DNA of 64,000 nucleotides from Streptomyces griseorubiginosus (GCF_001514195.1 NZ_KQ948735.1:187172-251171); one strand, 5' to 3'. Positions 16,283 to 26,960 are shown, numbered from the stretch's first letter. Program-made: numbers and translations. The notes: a model not told the origin generated them from the sequence alone.

Positions 16283-16792
16283 TCACTCCGGGGAGTTCTG
16301 GGTCCCCTCCAGCAACTCCCTCAGCAGGTCCGCCAGTTGGGTGGACTGGGCCGGGGTGAGGGTGGCGAGGGCCTCGGTCTGGGCGGTGAGGCCCGCTTCG
16401 ACCGCCGCGTCGATGACCGTCAGGCCCTTCTCGGTCAGGGTGACCTGGAGGCCGCGGCGGTCGTGGGGGTCGGGGGAGCGGCGCAGGAGGGCGGCGCGTT
16501 CCAGCTTGTCGAGGCGGCCCGTCATCCCGCCGGTGGTGAGCATCAGCGTCGAGGAGAGCTGGCGGGGCGAGAGCGTGTAGGGCTCTCCGGCCCGGCGCAG
16601 GGTCGCGAGGACGTCGAACTCGCCGCGGGAGATGCCGTAGGGGGCGTACACCTTCTCGACGCGGTCGCCCATCGCGCGGGAGAGCCGGTAGATCCGGCCG
16701 AAGACCTCCATGGCCTTGGTGTCGAGGTCGGGCCGCACGGCCGCCCACTGGTCGATGATCGCGTCGACGGCGTCCTTGCGCTGTGCACTCAT
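16283..16792 (-). CDS. MarR family transcriptional regulator
   Basis: A 169-residue MarR repressor. The winged HTH spans SRGEFDVLATLRRAG through LSPRQLSSTLMLTTGGMTGRLDKLE, with the wing RSPDPHDRRGLQVTLTEKG. Helical dimerisation segments flank it. The ATG at 16792 opens MSAQRKDAVD. It is divergent from a DMT-family exporter gene, with a perfect inverted repeat between them (16859-16884), the classic MarR-exporter arrangement. Both genes are probably derepressed by a small molecule that the exporter removes. Confidence 0.93.
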   Translation of the reverse strand: MSAQRKDAVDAIIDQWAAVRPDLDTKAMEVFGRIYRLSRAMGDRVEKVYAPYGISRGEFDVLATLRRAGEPYTLSPRQLSSTLMLTTGGMTGRLDKLERAALLRRSPDPHDRRGLQVTLTEKGLTVIDAAVEAGLTAQTEALATLTPAQSTQLADLLRELLEGTQNSPE

Positions 16793-16858
16793 GGGTCGAG
16801 TATCCGCGGGCCCTCGCTGGCCCACAAGAAAGTGGGCCGCAAGAAAGTGGCTTGCCAA

Positions 16859-16884
16859 AAAGTAGCTTAGGAGTAAGCTACTTT
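16859..16884. promoter_or_regulatory. MarR operator
   Basis: AAAGTAGCTTA (16859-16869) and TAAGCTACTTT (16874-16884) form a perfect 11-bp inverted repeat with a 4-bp spacer, in a locally AT-rich patch between the divergent marR and exporter genes. Degenerate AAGAAAGTGG repeats lie just to the left. Confidence 0.75.
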
Positions 16885-16902
16885 CCGTCAAGCTAGTCGT
16901 GA

Positions 16903-16914
16903 GGGGGGGGGGGG
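16903..16914. repeat. Twelve-G homopolymer in the exporter leader
   Basis: A run of 12 G residues lies between the MarR operator and the exporter start (16990). Such tracts slip during replication and can alter promoter spacing or leader structure; it may also be a sequencing-length artefact. Confidence 0.8.
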
Positions 16915-16989
16915 AGTCGCGAGGAAGCACCCCGGCCGACCCGCCCGCCCCGCCCCGCTCCACCCGCCGAGCCCGGAAGGAACCAGCTC

Positions 16990-17931
16990 GTGAACCGCGT
17001 CGCCACCGTCCTCCTCACCGCCCTCGCCCCTGTCTCCTGGGGCACCACCTACGCCGTCACCACCGAGTTCCTCCCGCCCGACCGGCCGCTGTTCACCGGG
17101 ATGATGCGCGCGCTGCCCGCCGGTCTCGTGCTGCTCGCCCTCGCCCGGGTGCTGCCGCGCGGGGTGTGGTGGGGCAAGGCGGCGGTGCTCGGGGCACTGA
17201 ACATCGGGGCCTTCTTCCCGCTGCTGTTCCTGGCGGCCTACCGGCTCCCCGGCGGGATGGCCGCGGTGGTCGGATCGGTCGGGCCGCTGATTGTCGTCGG
17301 GCTGTCCGCGGTGCTGCTGGGGCAGCGGCCCACGGCGAGGAGCGTGCTCACCGGTCTCGTCGCCGCGTTCGGCGTCAGCCTGGTCGTGCTCAAGGCGGCC
17401 GGGGCCCTCGACGCGGTCGGCGTCGCCGCGGCCTTCGCCTCCTCCGCCTCGATGTCCGCCGGCACCGTGCTGACCAAGCGCTGGGGCCGCCCCGACGGCG
17501 TGGGCCCGCTCGCCCTCACCGCCTGGCAGCTCACCGCGGGCGGTCTGCTCATCGCGCCGCTCGCCTTCCTGGTCGAGGGCGCTCCGCCCGCGCTGGACGG
17601 CCGTGCGGTCGGCGGTTACCTCTATCTCGCGCTGGCGAACACCGCCGTCGCCTACTGGCTCTGGTTCCGTGGCATCGGCCGCCTCACCGCCACCCAGGTC
17701 ACCTTCCTCGGCCCGCTCTCCCCGCTGACCGCCGCGGTCCTCGGCTGGGCGGCGCTCGGCCAGTCCCTGACCCCGGTACAGCTGGCGGGCATGGCGCTGG
17801 CGTTCGGGGCGACGGTGGCGGGACAGCTGGGGGTACGGCCGCCCGCCGCCCGGCCGCTGCGTTCCCCCGGCAGGCCCGGCGTCGCCGGGCCGGCGCCGGA
17901 AGCGCTGCGGGACGTGTCGAGGGCGCTGTAA
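16990..17931 (+). CDS. EamA/DMT family transporter
   Basis: A 313-residue drug/metabolite exporter with two EamA repeats and about ten TM helices, such as AAVLGALNIGAFFPLLFLAAYRL and TQVTFLGPLSPLTAAVLGWAAL. The first repeat contains PVSWGTTYAVTTEFLPPDRP, typical of RhaT/YdcZ-like permeases. The GTG at 16990 follows a GGAAGGAA site. The ~30-residue C-terminus is Pro/Arg-rich and cytoplasmic. Probably controlled by the divergent MarR protein. Substrate not predictable. Confidence 0.92.
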   Translation: MNRVATVLLTALAPVSWGTTYAVTTEFLPPDRPLFTGMMRALPAGLVLLALARVLPRGVWWGKAAVLGALNIGAFFPLLFLAAYRLPGGMAAVVGSVGPLIVVGLSAVLLGQRPTARSVLTGLVAAFGVSLVVLKAAGALDAVGVAAAFASSASMSAGTVLTKRWGRPDGVGPLALTAWQLTAGGLLIAPLAFLVEGAPPALDGRAVGGYLYLALANTAVAYWLWFRGIGRLTATQVTFLGPLSPLTAAVLGWAALGQSLTPVQLAGMALAFGATVAGQLGVRPPAARPLRSPGRPGVAGPAPEALRDVSRAL

Positions 17932-17972
17932 CGTCACACCGGTTCCGTGTTACGCAACTCCCGGAGGCGCAT

Positions 17973-19409
17973 GTGGCCGCAGAGGTCTGCCCGGTGTGCG
18001 GTGAGCAGCTCGCCGCGCGAGCGGGACGCACCGGACGCGGGTCCGTCTACTGCTCCGCCGCGTGCCGCCAGAAGGCCTACCGGGAACGGCACCAACCGGG
18101 GACCCTCACCGTGCAGGGCCTCATCGACGAGATCGGGCGCCGGGCCGGGCAACTGACCCCGCAGCCCCCGGCGGCCCTCTACACCGGTGTCACCGAGCTG
18201 GCCACCGCGATCGCCCAGCTCAAGCGCGTCGCCCGCACGGCACGGGACACCGCGGCGGAACCCAGCGGTTCCGTCACGCCGGCCCCTGTGACGCAACTCG
18301 GCTCCGCACGGGACACCGCTGCTGAGCCCAGTGGTTCCGTCACGCCGGCCCCTGTGACGCAACTCGGCACCGCACGGGACACCACCGCGGAGCCCGGCGG
18401 TTCCGTCACGCCCGCCCCCGTGACGGAACTCGACGAGACCGACTTCGCCGCCCTCACCGAGCAGTACCGCCGGGAGATCCAGGTGCACTGCTACCGCATG
18501 ACCGGGTCCTACGACGAGGCCGAGGATCTGGTCCAGGAGACGTTCCTGCGGGCCTGGCGGGCACGGGACGGTTTCCAGGGGCGGGCGAGCGCGCGGACCT
18601 GGCTGTACCGCATCGCCACCAACGCCTGCCTGGACCTCCTGCGGCGGACCGCGCGCCGCCCGCAACGCTATGAACCGGTGCCGGGCATGCACCACGGGGA
18701 CGGCGAACCGCCCGCCCGCATCACCTGGCTCCAGCCCTACCCCGACGACGAACTGCCCGTTGCGGAGCGCGAGTTGCCGGAGTCGGCCGGCGAGTCACGG
18801 GAGACCCTGGAGCTCGTCCTGCTGGCCGCGATCCAGCACCTCCCCGCCCGGCAGCGCGCCGCACTCGTCCTGCGGGACGCCCTCGGACTGACCGCCGCCG
18901 AGACCGCCGAGGCCCTGGAGACGAGCGTGGCCTCGGTCAACAGCGCACTCCAGCGGGCCCGGCCGGCCCTGCGCGAGCACCTGCCCGGGGACCGCGCGGA
19001 CTGGCGGGCCACCGAGCCCACGCGGCGGCAACAGGCCGTGCTGGAGCGGTACATGGCCGCCGTGGAACGGCTCGACCTCGACACGATGACCGCGCTGCTC
19101 ACCGAGGACGTCGTCCTCACCATGCCGCCCAACCCCTTCTGGTTCACCGGCCGCGACGCGCTCGTCGACTTCGTACGGGTCAGCCTCGACCCCACCTCGC
19201 CCGCCTTCCTCGGTCACTGGCGCAGCCTGCCCGCCCGCGCCAACGGGCAGCTCGCGGTGGGCAATTACGTGCGCAGACCCGGGACCAGCGTCTTCCGCGC
19301 CCAGGTCCTCGACGTCCTGCGGTTCGAGCAGGGCGGTGACCGCATCGCGGAGATCACCTCCTTCGAGCCGCATCTCTTCCCCGCCTTCGGGCTGCCGCTG
19401 AAGCTCTGA
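17973..19409 (+). CDS. Zinc-ribbon / ECF sigma factor fusion (TIGR02960-like)
   Basis: A 478-residue protein from a GTG with GGAGG five bases upstream. Residues ~6-35 form a zinc ribbon (CPVCGEQL...YCSAACRQKAYRERH), usually a stand-alone Streptomyces mini-protein. Residues ~90-155 are three 22-residue repeats rich in T/A/P. Then comes an ECF sigma factor: region 2 (YRREIQVHCYRMTGSYDEAEDLVQETFLRAWRA, ...ARTWLYRIATNACLDLLRR) and region 4 (LPARQRAALVLRDALGLTAAETAEALETSVASVNSALQRAR). The C-terminal SnoaL-like domain (RYMAAVERLDLDTMTALLTEDVVLTMPP) is typical of this sigma class. The fused ribbon and repeat linker are unusual. An SDR gene follows after 99 bp and may be co-transcribed. Confidence 0.88.
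   Translation: MAAEVCPVCGEQLAARAGRTGRGSVYCSAACRQKAYRERHQPGTLTVQGLIDEIGRRAGQLTPQPPAALYTGVTELATAIAQLKRVARTARDTAAEPSGSVTPAPVTQLGSARDTAAEPSGSVTPAPVTQLGTARDTTAEPGGSVTPAPVTELDETDFAALTEQYRREIQVHCYRMTGSYDEAEDLVQETFLRAWRARDGFQGRASARTWLYRIATNACLDLLRRTARRPQRYEPVPGMHHGDGEPPARITWLQPYPDDELPVAERELPESAGESRETLELVLLAAIQHLPARQRAALVLRDALGLTAAETAEALETSVASVNSALQRARPALREHLPGDRADWRATEPTRRQQAVLERYMAAVERLDLDTMTALLTEDVVLTMPPNPFWFTGRDALVDFVRVSLDPTSPAFLGHWRSLPARANGQLAVGNYVRRPGTSVFRAQVLDVLRFEQGGDRIAEITSFEPHLFPAFGLPLKL
18239..18432 (+). repeat. 66-bp in-frame tandem repeat, three copies
   Basis: The same phase point recurs at 18241, 18307 and 18373. Each unit encodes 22 residues (ARDTAAEPSGSVTPAPVTQL-type) linking the zinc ribbon to the sigma domain. 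Copies differ by few bases, suggesting recent duplication. Confidence 0.9.
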
Positions 19410-19508
19410 CCCGCCGACCCCGCGAGCGATGAGCATCCAGCGATGAGTATTCGGGGAGCCGTACGTCGGTATGGATGTCACGTACGAACCACTCCCAAGG
19501 AGCTCACC

Positions 19509-20267
19509 ATGCTGCTCACCGACAAGACCGCGATCGTCTACGGCGCCGGCGGATCCATCGGCGGGGCCGTCGCCCGCGCCTTCGCCGAGCAGGGTGCGCG
19601 GGTCCACCTCGTCGGCCGGACCCGGCAGACCCTGGAGGCGGTGGCCGCCGACATCAAGGACGCCGAGGTCGCCGTCGTGGACGCGCTGGACGAGGCGGCG
19701 GTCGAGGCGCACGCCGACTCGGTCGGGGACATCGACATCTCCATCAACCTCGTCACCCGCGGGGACGTGCAGGGCGCGCCGCTGACCGACATGCCCGTCG
19801 ACGACTTCATGCGGCCCGTCACCGACGGTCTGCGCGCCAACTTCCTCACCGCCCGGGCCGCCGGCCGCCGGATGGCCGCCCGCGGTTCCGGGGTGATCCT
19901 CGCCCTCAACAGCGGTTCCGCGCACGGCAGTCCGATGATGGGCGGCACCGGTTCGGCGGACGGGGCGATCGACACGCTCGTGCGCAACCTGGCGATCGAG
20001 CTGGGGCCGCGCGGGGTGCGGGCCGTCGGACTGTGGGTGGCCGGGGTGCCGGAGACGTTCACCGTCGAGAAGCTCGCCGCGGTCAACCCGGCCATCGACG
20101 CGGCCGCCGTCCAGGGCATCGTCGACAACCTGGCCGGGATGCGCATGACCCGCCGCAACCCCACCCTCGCCGAGGTGGCCGCCACCGCCGTGTTCCTCGC
20201 CTCCGACCACGCGGGCGGCATCACCGGCACGTTCGTCAACGCCACGGGCGGAATGGTCTCCCGCTGA
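19509..20267 (+). CDS. SDR-fold protein lacking the Tyr/Lys catalytic pair
   Basis: A 252-residue short-chain dehydrogenase fold. The ATG at 19509 has AAGGAG six bases upstream. The nucleotide-binding motif is intact (YGAGGSIGGAVARAFAEQG), and residues after beta-2 (VGRTRQTLE) suggest NADP(H). The expected S-x12-Y-x3-K is not there. After LNSGSAHG the sequence reads SPMMGGTGSADGAIDTLVRN, with no Tyr or Lys; alignment puts Thr and Asp at those positions. The C-terminal ITGTFVNATGGMVSR matches classical SDRs. It may bind a dinucleotide as a sensor or use other chemistry. It follows the sigma factor gene and may be in its regulon. Confidence 0.85.
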   Translation: MLLTDKTAIVYGAGGSIGGAVARAFAEQGARVHLVGRTRQTLEAVAADIKDAEVAVVDALDEAAVEAHADSVGDIDISINLVTRGDVQGAPLTDMPVDDFMRPVTDGLRANFLTARAAGRRMAARGSGVILALNSGSAHGSPMMGGTGSADGAIDTLVRNLAIELGPRGVRAVGLWVAGVPETFTVEKLAAVNPAIDAAAVQGIVDNLAGMRMTRRNPTLAEVAATAVFLASDHAGGITGTFVNATGGMVSR

Positions 20268-20294
20268 GCGGGGGCATCGGCAGGGATCGCGATC

Positions 20295-20448
20295 GGCCCG
20301 CCGGACAAGGCTCGCCGGACAGGGCCCGCCGGACAGGGCCCGCCGGACAGGGCCCGCCGGACAGGGCCCGCCGGACAGGGCCCGCCGGACAGGGCCCTCC
20401 GGACAAGGCCCTCCGGACAAGGCCCTCCGGACAAGGCCCGCTGGACAA
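20295..20448. repeat. 14-bp tandem repeat, eleven copies
   Basis: Eleven head-to-tail units of GGCCCGCCGGACAG begin at 20295 and repeat every 14 bp to 20448, with minor variants at both ends (TCC for GCC, AA for AG). The array lies between the SDR stop and the M14 peptidase start. It is not a multiple of 3 and is non-coding. It looks like a variable-number minisatellite. Confidence 0.95.
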
Positions 20449-20515
20449 GAAAGAGCCCACTGGGGACAGTAATTCCAGGGTGCTTGATCGGACCACCAGC
20501 GTTCGGAGGACCGGC

Positions 20516-21778
20516 GTGCGGACTTCGCTCTATCCGGCAGTCGACGAACTGGAGCGAAGGGCACGCGCGTTGGTCCGCGCAGCCCCCGACCTGCTCCGTC
20601 TCCACGAGGTCGGACAGAGCCGGGCCGGCCGCCCGCTGTGGCTGCTGTCCGCCCGGCACACCGGCGGTGCCGCTCCCGACCGGCACATCCTCGCCGTCGC
20701 CGGAGCACACGCCAACGAACCGGTGGGCGGGGCCTCCGCACTGCGCCTGGCAGCCCTGTTCGCCGGCCGTCCCGAACTGCTCCGACGGCTCGGCTGCGCC
20801 TGGCACTTCCTGCTCTGCCTCGATCCCGACGGCGCCCGTCTCGCGCACGGCTGGCAGCCGGAGGAGCCGCATCCCTCGCTGACGGAGTGCCACCGGGTTT
20901 TCTACCGGCCCGCGTTCGCCCTCCAGCCGGAGTCCCTGCCGATGCCTCCCGGGGTGCCGCTCCCCGAGTCGGCCACGCTGGTGCGGATCCTCGACGAGCT
21001 GCGACCGGTCGCCCAGTTCACCCTGCACGGCATCGAGTTCGGCGGAGCGTTCGTGATGACGACGCGCACGGTGCCCGGTGTCGCGGACGCCTTCCGCCGG
21101 ACGGCGACGCGGCTGCGCGTCCCCGTGGACCGGCACCCCGTCGACGGTCCCGACTGGCGGCTCGACCCGCCCGGCGTCCTGGTGCTGCCCGACGGCCACA
21201 GCGCGGGCGAGCGCGACCCGAGCGGGTTCGTCGCCGAGAGCACCTGGTTCCATCCGCGCCGCCACGGCACGCTGACCACCCTGATCGAGACCCCGGCCTG
21301 GGCCGTCCCCTCGGTCAGCGACGCGCGGCCGGTGACCGACCCCGACCGGGAGGTCGCACGGCTGGGCGAGGTGCTGCTCGGCCGGAGCCGGGAGCTGGCG
21401 GCCGTGCTCGGGACACGGCTCGACGACGCCGTACCGGACGACGTGGCGCCGCTGCGGGACGCGGCGCGGGAGCTTCTCGGGGTGGCTCCGTCGATCGTGG
21501 ACAGCTGGGCCGCGGAGGAACCCGGCCTGTTCCGCGGGTACTTCGCGACGCGGGGCATCTCCGCGCGTCGCATCCCGCTCCGGGTGGCGGCGATGGCGAG
21601 CCGCGCCCTGGCCCGCACCGACCCGCGGACCGTGGAGGTCCTCGACGACCTGGTGCGCGAGTGGAGCCAGGAACTGGAGAAGACGTACCACCTGCGATGG
21701 GTGCCGGTGGCCACACAGACCGCACTGCACGTGCGGACCATGCTCGACACGGCCCGGCTGGTGTGCGGCGGACGGTGA
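20516..21778 (+). CDS. M14 family zinc carboxypeptidase
   Basis: A 420-residue protein with an M14 metallocarboxypeptidase core. The zinc ligands are His and Glu in GAHANEPVG (an HxxE site) and a distal His in FTLHGIEFGG. ETPAW around residue 260 is a candidate for the catalytic Glu region. No signal peptide is seen, so it is probably cytoplasmic; related proteins include murein-peptide amidases and gamma-D-glutamyl hydrolases. The C-terminal ~130 residues are helical. The GTG at 20516 follows GGAGGA. It is transcribed toward pepN. Confidence 0.82.
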   Translation: MRTSLYPAVDELERRARALVRAAPDLLRLHEVGQSRAGRPLWLLSARHTGGAAPDRHILAVAGAHANEPVGGASALRLAALFAGRPELLRRLGCAWHFLLCLDPDGARLAHGWQPEEPHPSLTECHRVFYRPAFALQPESLPMPPGVPLPESATLVRILDELRPVAQFTLHGIEFGGAFVMTTRTVPGVADAFRRTATRLRVPVDRHPVDGPDWRLDPPGVLVLPDGHSAGERDPSGFVAESTWFHPRRHGTLTTLIETPAWAVPSVSDARPVTDPDREVARLGEVLLGRSRELAAVLGTRLDDAVPDDVAPLRDAARELLGVAPSIVDSWAAEEPGLFRGYFATRGISARRIPLRVAAMASRALARTDPRTVEVLDDLVREWSQELEKTYHLRWVPVATQTALHVRTMLDTARLVCGGR

Positions 21779-21824
21779 AAGCGGTTTGACCGGCGGACGC
21801 TGAACGCGGCTCGACCGGGAGACG

Positions 21825-21858
21825 CGGGAGGCGGACGGCCGAAGTCGCCCGCCTCCCG
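21825..21858. terminator. Bidirectional terminator hairpin
   Basis: A 10-bp stem CGGGAGGCGG / CCGCCTCCCG with a 14-nt loop lies between the convergent M14 peptidase and pepN genes. No T run, as is common in Streptomyces. Confidence 0.55.
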
Positions 21859-21870
21859 ACGCCCGGTTTC

Positions 21871-24447
21871 CTACTGCTCCGCCTGCGCGTCCGCCGCCTG
21901 GGCCTTCAGTGCCCGCTCCACGCCCGCGCGGGACTCGGAGACGAGCCGGCGCAGGGCCGCGTTCGGCTCCGCGGAGGCCAGCCAGGCGTCCGTCTTGTCC
22001 AGGGTCTCCTGGGAGACCTGGAGCGAGGGGTAGAGGCCGACCGCGATCTGCTGGGCGATCTCGTGCGAGCGGGACTCCCAGATGTCCTTGAGCACCTCGA
22101 AGTACCGGTCCGTGTAGGGCGCGAGCAGCTCCCGCTGGTCGGTCTGCACGAACCCGCCGATGACGGCCTCCTGGACGGCGTTCGGCAGCTTGTCGGACTC
22201 GACGACCTGCGTCCAGGCCTCCGCCTTCGCCTCCTCGGTGGGCCGTGCGGCACGGGCGGTCGCCGCGTGCCGCTCACCCGCCGCGGTCCGGTCCCGCTCG
22301 TACTCGGCGGCGATCTCCGACTCGTCGTAGCGGCCCACGGAGGCCAGCCGCTGCACGAACGCCCAGCGCAGCTCGGTGTCGACGGCCAGGCCCTCGACGG
22401 TCTGCGAGCCGTCGAGCAGCCCCTCCAGGAGGTCCAGCTGCTCCGGCGTACGGGCCGTCGCCGCGAACGCCCGTGCCCAGGCCAGCTGGTGGTCGCTGCC
22501 GGCCGCCGCGGACCGCAGGTGGGCCAGCGTGGCGTCGGTCCAGCGGGTCAGCAGGGTCTCGCGGGCGGTGGGGGCGGCGTACAGCTCGATCGCCAGCTTG
22601 ACCTGCCGGTGCAGCGACTGCACGACACCGATGTCGGACTCCTTGCCGATACCGGAGAGGACGAGGGAGAGGTAGTCGCGGGTCGCGAGCTCCGCGTCCC
22701 TCGTCATGTCCCACGCCGACGCCCAGCACAGCGCGCGCGGCAGCGAGGACTCGAAGTCGCCCAGGTGCTCGGTGACGAAGGCCAGCGACTGCTCGTCGAG
22801 GCGGACCTTGGCGTACGACAGGTCGTCGTCGTTGAGGAGCACGACCGCCGGACGGCGCTTGCCGACCAGCTGCGGTACGGCCGTCAGCTCACCGTCGACG
22901 TCCAGCTCGACGCGCTCGTCACGGACCAGCTTGCCGCTGTCCTCGTCGAGTTCGTACAGGCCGACGGCGATGCGGTGGGGGCGAAGGGTCGGCTCACCCT
23001 TCGCGCCCGCCGGGAGCGCGGGGGCCTCCTGGCGGATGGCGAAGGAGGTGATGACACCGTTGCCGTCCGTCTCGATCTCCGGGCGCAGGATGTTGATGCC
23101 GGCGGTCTGGAGCCACTTCTGCGACCAGGTGCCGAGGTCACGGCCGGAGGTCTCCTCCAGCGCGCCCAGCAGGTCGGACAGCCGGGTGTTGCCGTATGCG
23201 TGGCGCTTGAAGTACGCCTGCACACCGCCGAAGAACTCGTCCATGCCGACGTAGGCGACGAGCTGCTTGAGGACGGAGGCGCCCTTGGCGTACGTGATGC
23301 CGTCGAAGTTGACGAGCACGTCGTCCAGGTCGCGGATCTCGGCCATGATCGGGTGCGTGGACGGCAGCTGGTCCTGGCGGTACGCCCACGTCTTCATGGA
23401 GTTGGCGAACGTGGTCCAGGAGTGCGGCCACCGGCTGTCCGGGGCGTACGCCTGGCAGGCGATGGAGGTGTAGGTGGCGAACGACTCGTTCAGCCACAGG
23501 TCGTTCCACCACTCCATGGTCACGAGGTCGCCGAACCACATGTGGGCCAGCTCGTGCAGGATGGTCTCGGCGCGCACCTCGTACGCGGCGTCGGTCACCT
23601 TGGACCGGAAGACGTACTGGTCGCGGATGGTCACCGCGCCCGCGTTCTCCATCGCGCCCGCGTTGAACTCCGGCACGAACAGCTGGTCGTACTTCTTGAA
23701 CGGGTACGCGTAGTCGAACTTCTCCTGGAACCACTCGAAGCCCTGCCGGGTCACCTCGAAGATGGCGTCCGAGTCGAGGTGCTCGGCGAGCGAGGGCCGG
23801 CAGTAGATGCCGAGCGGCACGGACTGGCCGTCCTTCTCGTACACGCTGTGCACGGAGTGGTACGGGCCGACGATCAGGGCCGTGATGTACGACGAGATCC
23901 GCGGGGTCGGCTCGAAGACCCAGATGTCGTCCTTCGGCTCCGGCGTCGGGGAGTTGGAGATGACCGTCCAGCCGGTCGGCGCCTTCACGGTGAACTGGAA
24001 GGTGGCCTTCAGGTCGGGCTGCTCGAAGGAGGCGAAGACCCGGCGGGCGTCCGGCACCTCGAACTGGGTGTAGAGGTACGCCTGCTCGTCGACCGGGTCG
24101 ACGAAGCGGTGCAGGCCCTCACCGGTGTTGGTGTACGCGGCGTCCGCGACGACCCGCAGGATGTTGCGGCCCTCCAGGAGGCCGGGAAGGGCGATCCGGG
24201 AGTCCTTGAAGACCTCGGCCGGGTCGAGCGCGTCCCCGTTCAGGGTGACCTCGTGGACCGTGGGGGCGACGAGGTCGATGAAGGACTCGGCCCCGTTCTC
24301 GGCCACGTCGAAGCGCACCGTGGTCACGGACCGGTAGGTACCGCCCTCCTGCGCGCCGGAGAGGTCGAGGTCGATCTCGTAGGACTCGACGCTGAGCAGC
24401 TTGGCCCGCTGCTGAGCCTCTTCGCGAGTCAGGTTTGTGCCAGGCAC
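21871..24447 (-). CDS. pepN: Aminopeptidase N
   Basis: An 858-residue M1 zinc aminopeptidase that removes N-terminal residues from peptides in the cytoplasm. The exopeptidase motif GAMEN lies near residue 260, and the zinc site HELAHMWFGD near residue 298 with the downstream NESFATY Glu. A long helical ERAP1-like C-terminal domain follows. The GTG at 24447 has AAGGAG eight bases upstream; a longer frame to 24498 lacks a site. A second pepN lies at 39864-42452; the two share all core motifs but differ in the C-terminal half. From memory this copy corresponds to SCO2643. Confidence 0.96.
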   Translation of the reverse strand: MPGTNLTREEAQQRAKLLSVESYEIDLDLSGAQEGGTYRSVTTVRFDVAENGAESFIDLVAPTVHEVTLNGDALDPAEVFKDSRIALPGLLEGRNILRVVADAAYTNTGEGLHRFVDPVDEQAYLYTQFEVPDARRVFASFEQPDLKATFQFTVKAPTGWTVISNSPTPEPKDDIWVFEPTPRISSYITALIVGPYHSVHSVYEKDGQSVPLGIYCRPSLAEHLDSDAIFEVTRQGFEWFQEKFDYAYPFKKYDQLFVPEFNAGAMENAGAVTIRDQYVFRSKVTDAAYEVRAETILHELAHMWFGDLVTMEWWNDLWLNESFATYTSIACQAYAPDSRWPHSWTTFANSMKTWAYRQDQLPSTHPIMAEIRDLDDVLVNFDGITYAKGASVLKQLVAYVGMDEFFGGVQAYFKRHAYGNTRLSDLLGALEETSGRDLGTWSQKWLQTAGINILRPEIETDGNGVITSFAIRQEAPALPAGAKGEPTLRPHRIAVGLYELDEDSGKLVRDERVELDVDGELTAVPQLVGKRRPAVVLLNDDDLSYAKVRLDEQSLAFVTEHLGDFESSLPRALCWASAWDMTRDAELATRDYLSLVLSGIGKESDIGVVQSLHRQVKLAIELYAAPTARETLLTRWTDATLAHLRSAAAGSDHQLAWARAFAATARTPEQLDLLEGLLDGSQTVEGLAVDTELRWAFVQRLASVGRYDESEIAAEYERDRTAAGERHAATARAARPTEEAKAEAWTQVVESDKLPNAVQEAVIGGFVQTDQRELLAPYTDRYFEVLKDIWESRSHEIAQQIAVGLYPSLQVSQETLDKTDAWLASAEPNAALRRLVSESRAGVERALKAQAADAQAEQ

Positions 24448-24605
24448 GCGGTCATCTCCTTGTTTCCTCGTTATGAGTAGGTTGGGCGGTCCGGTCATCC
24501 TTCCACGAACTGTCTCCGACGGATCGGGGGATTACCCTGCGGTTCCGGGGACGCGCCGTCCGGTTTCCGCCGGTCATCCGCGCCCGGCCGCGTCAGCCTG
24601 GTCCC

Positions 24606-25079
24606 ATGACGACCTACCGCGCACGCCCCGTCACTCCCGCCACCCTGAGGGAACTCCGCACCACCGACGACTCCGGCCGTCCCCTGTCCCCCTTCACCGA
24701 CGCGGAGGGCGGCGCTCCGCTGCGCTGCTGTCTGCGCCGCAGTGTCCCGGGCGAGCGGATCGCCCTCGTCTCCTACGCGCCCCTGCGCCGCTGGGCGGCG
24801 GGAACCGGGGCGCGTCCGGGGCCGTACGACGAACAGGGGCCGGTGTTCATCCACGCCGACGAGTGCGCGGGGCCGGACGGGCACGAGGGGTACCCCTTCC
24901 CGGGCGCCCACCGGACCGTGCGCCGCTACTCCCACGACGGCCACATCCTGGGCGGCGAACTGGTCGAGACCCCCGACGACGACGCCTTCCGAAACGCATT
25001 CGACGACCCGACCGTGGCACTGGTCCACGTCCGGGCCGTCGAGTACGGCTGTTTCCTCTACGAGGTCAGGCGACCCTGA
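24606..25079 (+). CDS. DUF1203 domain protein
   Basis: A 157-residue protein of the DUF1203 type. It shows the characteristic LRCCLRRSVPGERIALVSYAP, GPVFIHADECAG and LVHVRAVEYGCFLYEVRR blocks that cover the whole length. No biochemical role is established to my knowledge. It starts 159 bp from the pepN start in divergent orientation and ends 3 bp from the convergent asd gene. Confidence 0.88.
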   Translation: MTTYRARPVTPATLRELRTTDDSGRPLSPFTDAEGGAPLRCCLRRSVPGERIALVSYAPLRRWAAGTGARPGPYDEQGPVFIHADECAGPDGHEGYPFPGAHRTVRRYSHDGHILGGELVETPDDDAFRNAFDDPTVALVHVRAVEYGCFLYEVRRP

Positions 25080-25082
25080 GGG

Positions 25083-26959
<1,877 letters not shown>

Positions 26960-26960
26960 C

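Noticed and set aside
16899..17972. Upstream extension of the sigma-factor frame through the exporter gene
   Set aside because: Those codons translate to Arg/Ala-rich nonsense and overlap the well-supported EamA gene. The GTG at 17973 with GGAGG gives a zinc-ribbon start.
20295..20448. CRISPR array
   Set aside because: The 14-bp units are head to tail with no spacers and no cas genes; it is a minisatellite.
22063..24480. An 805-codon plus-strand frame opposite pepN
   Set aside because: No ribosome site or recognisable domain; the minus-strand pepN explains the region fully.
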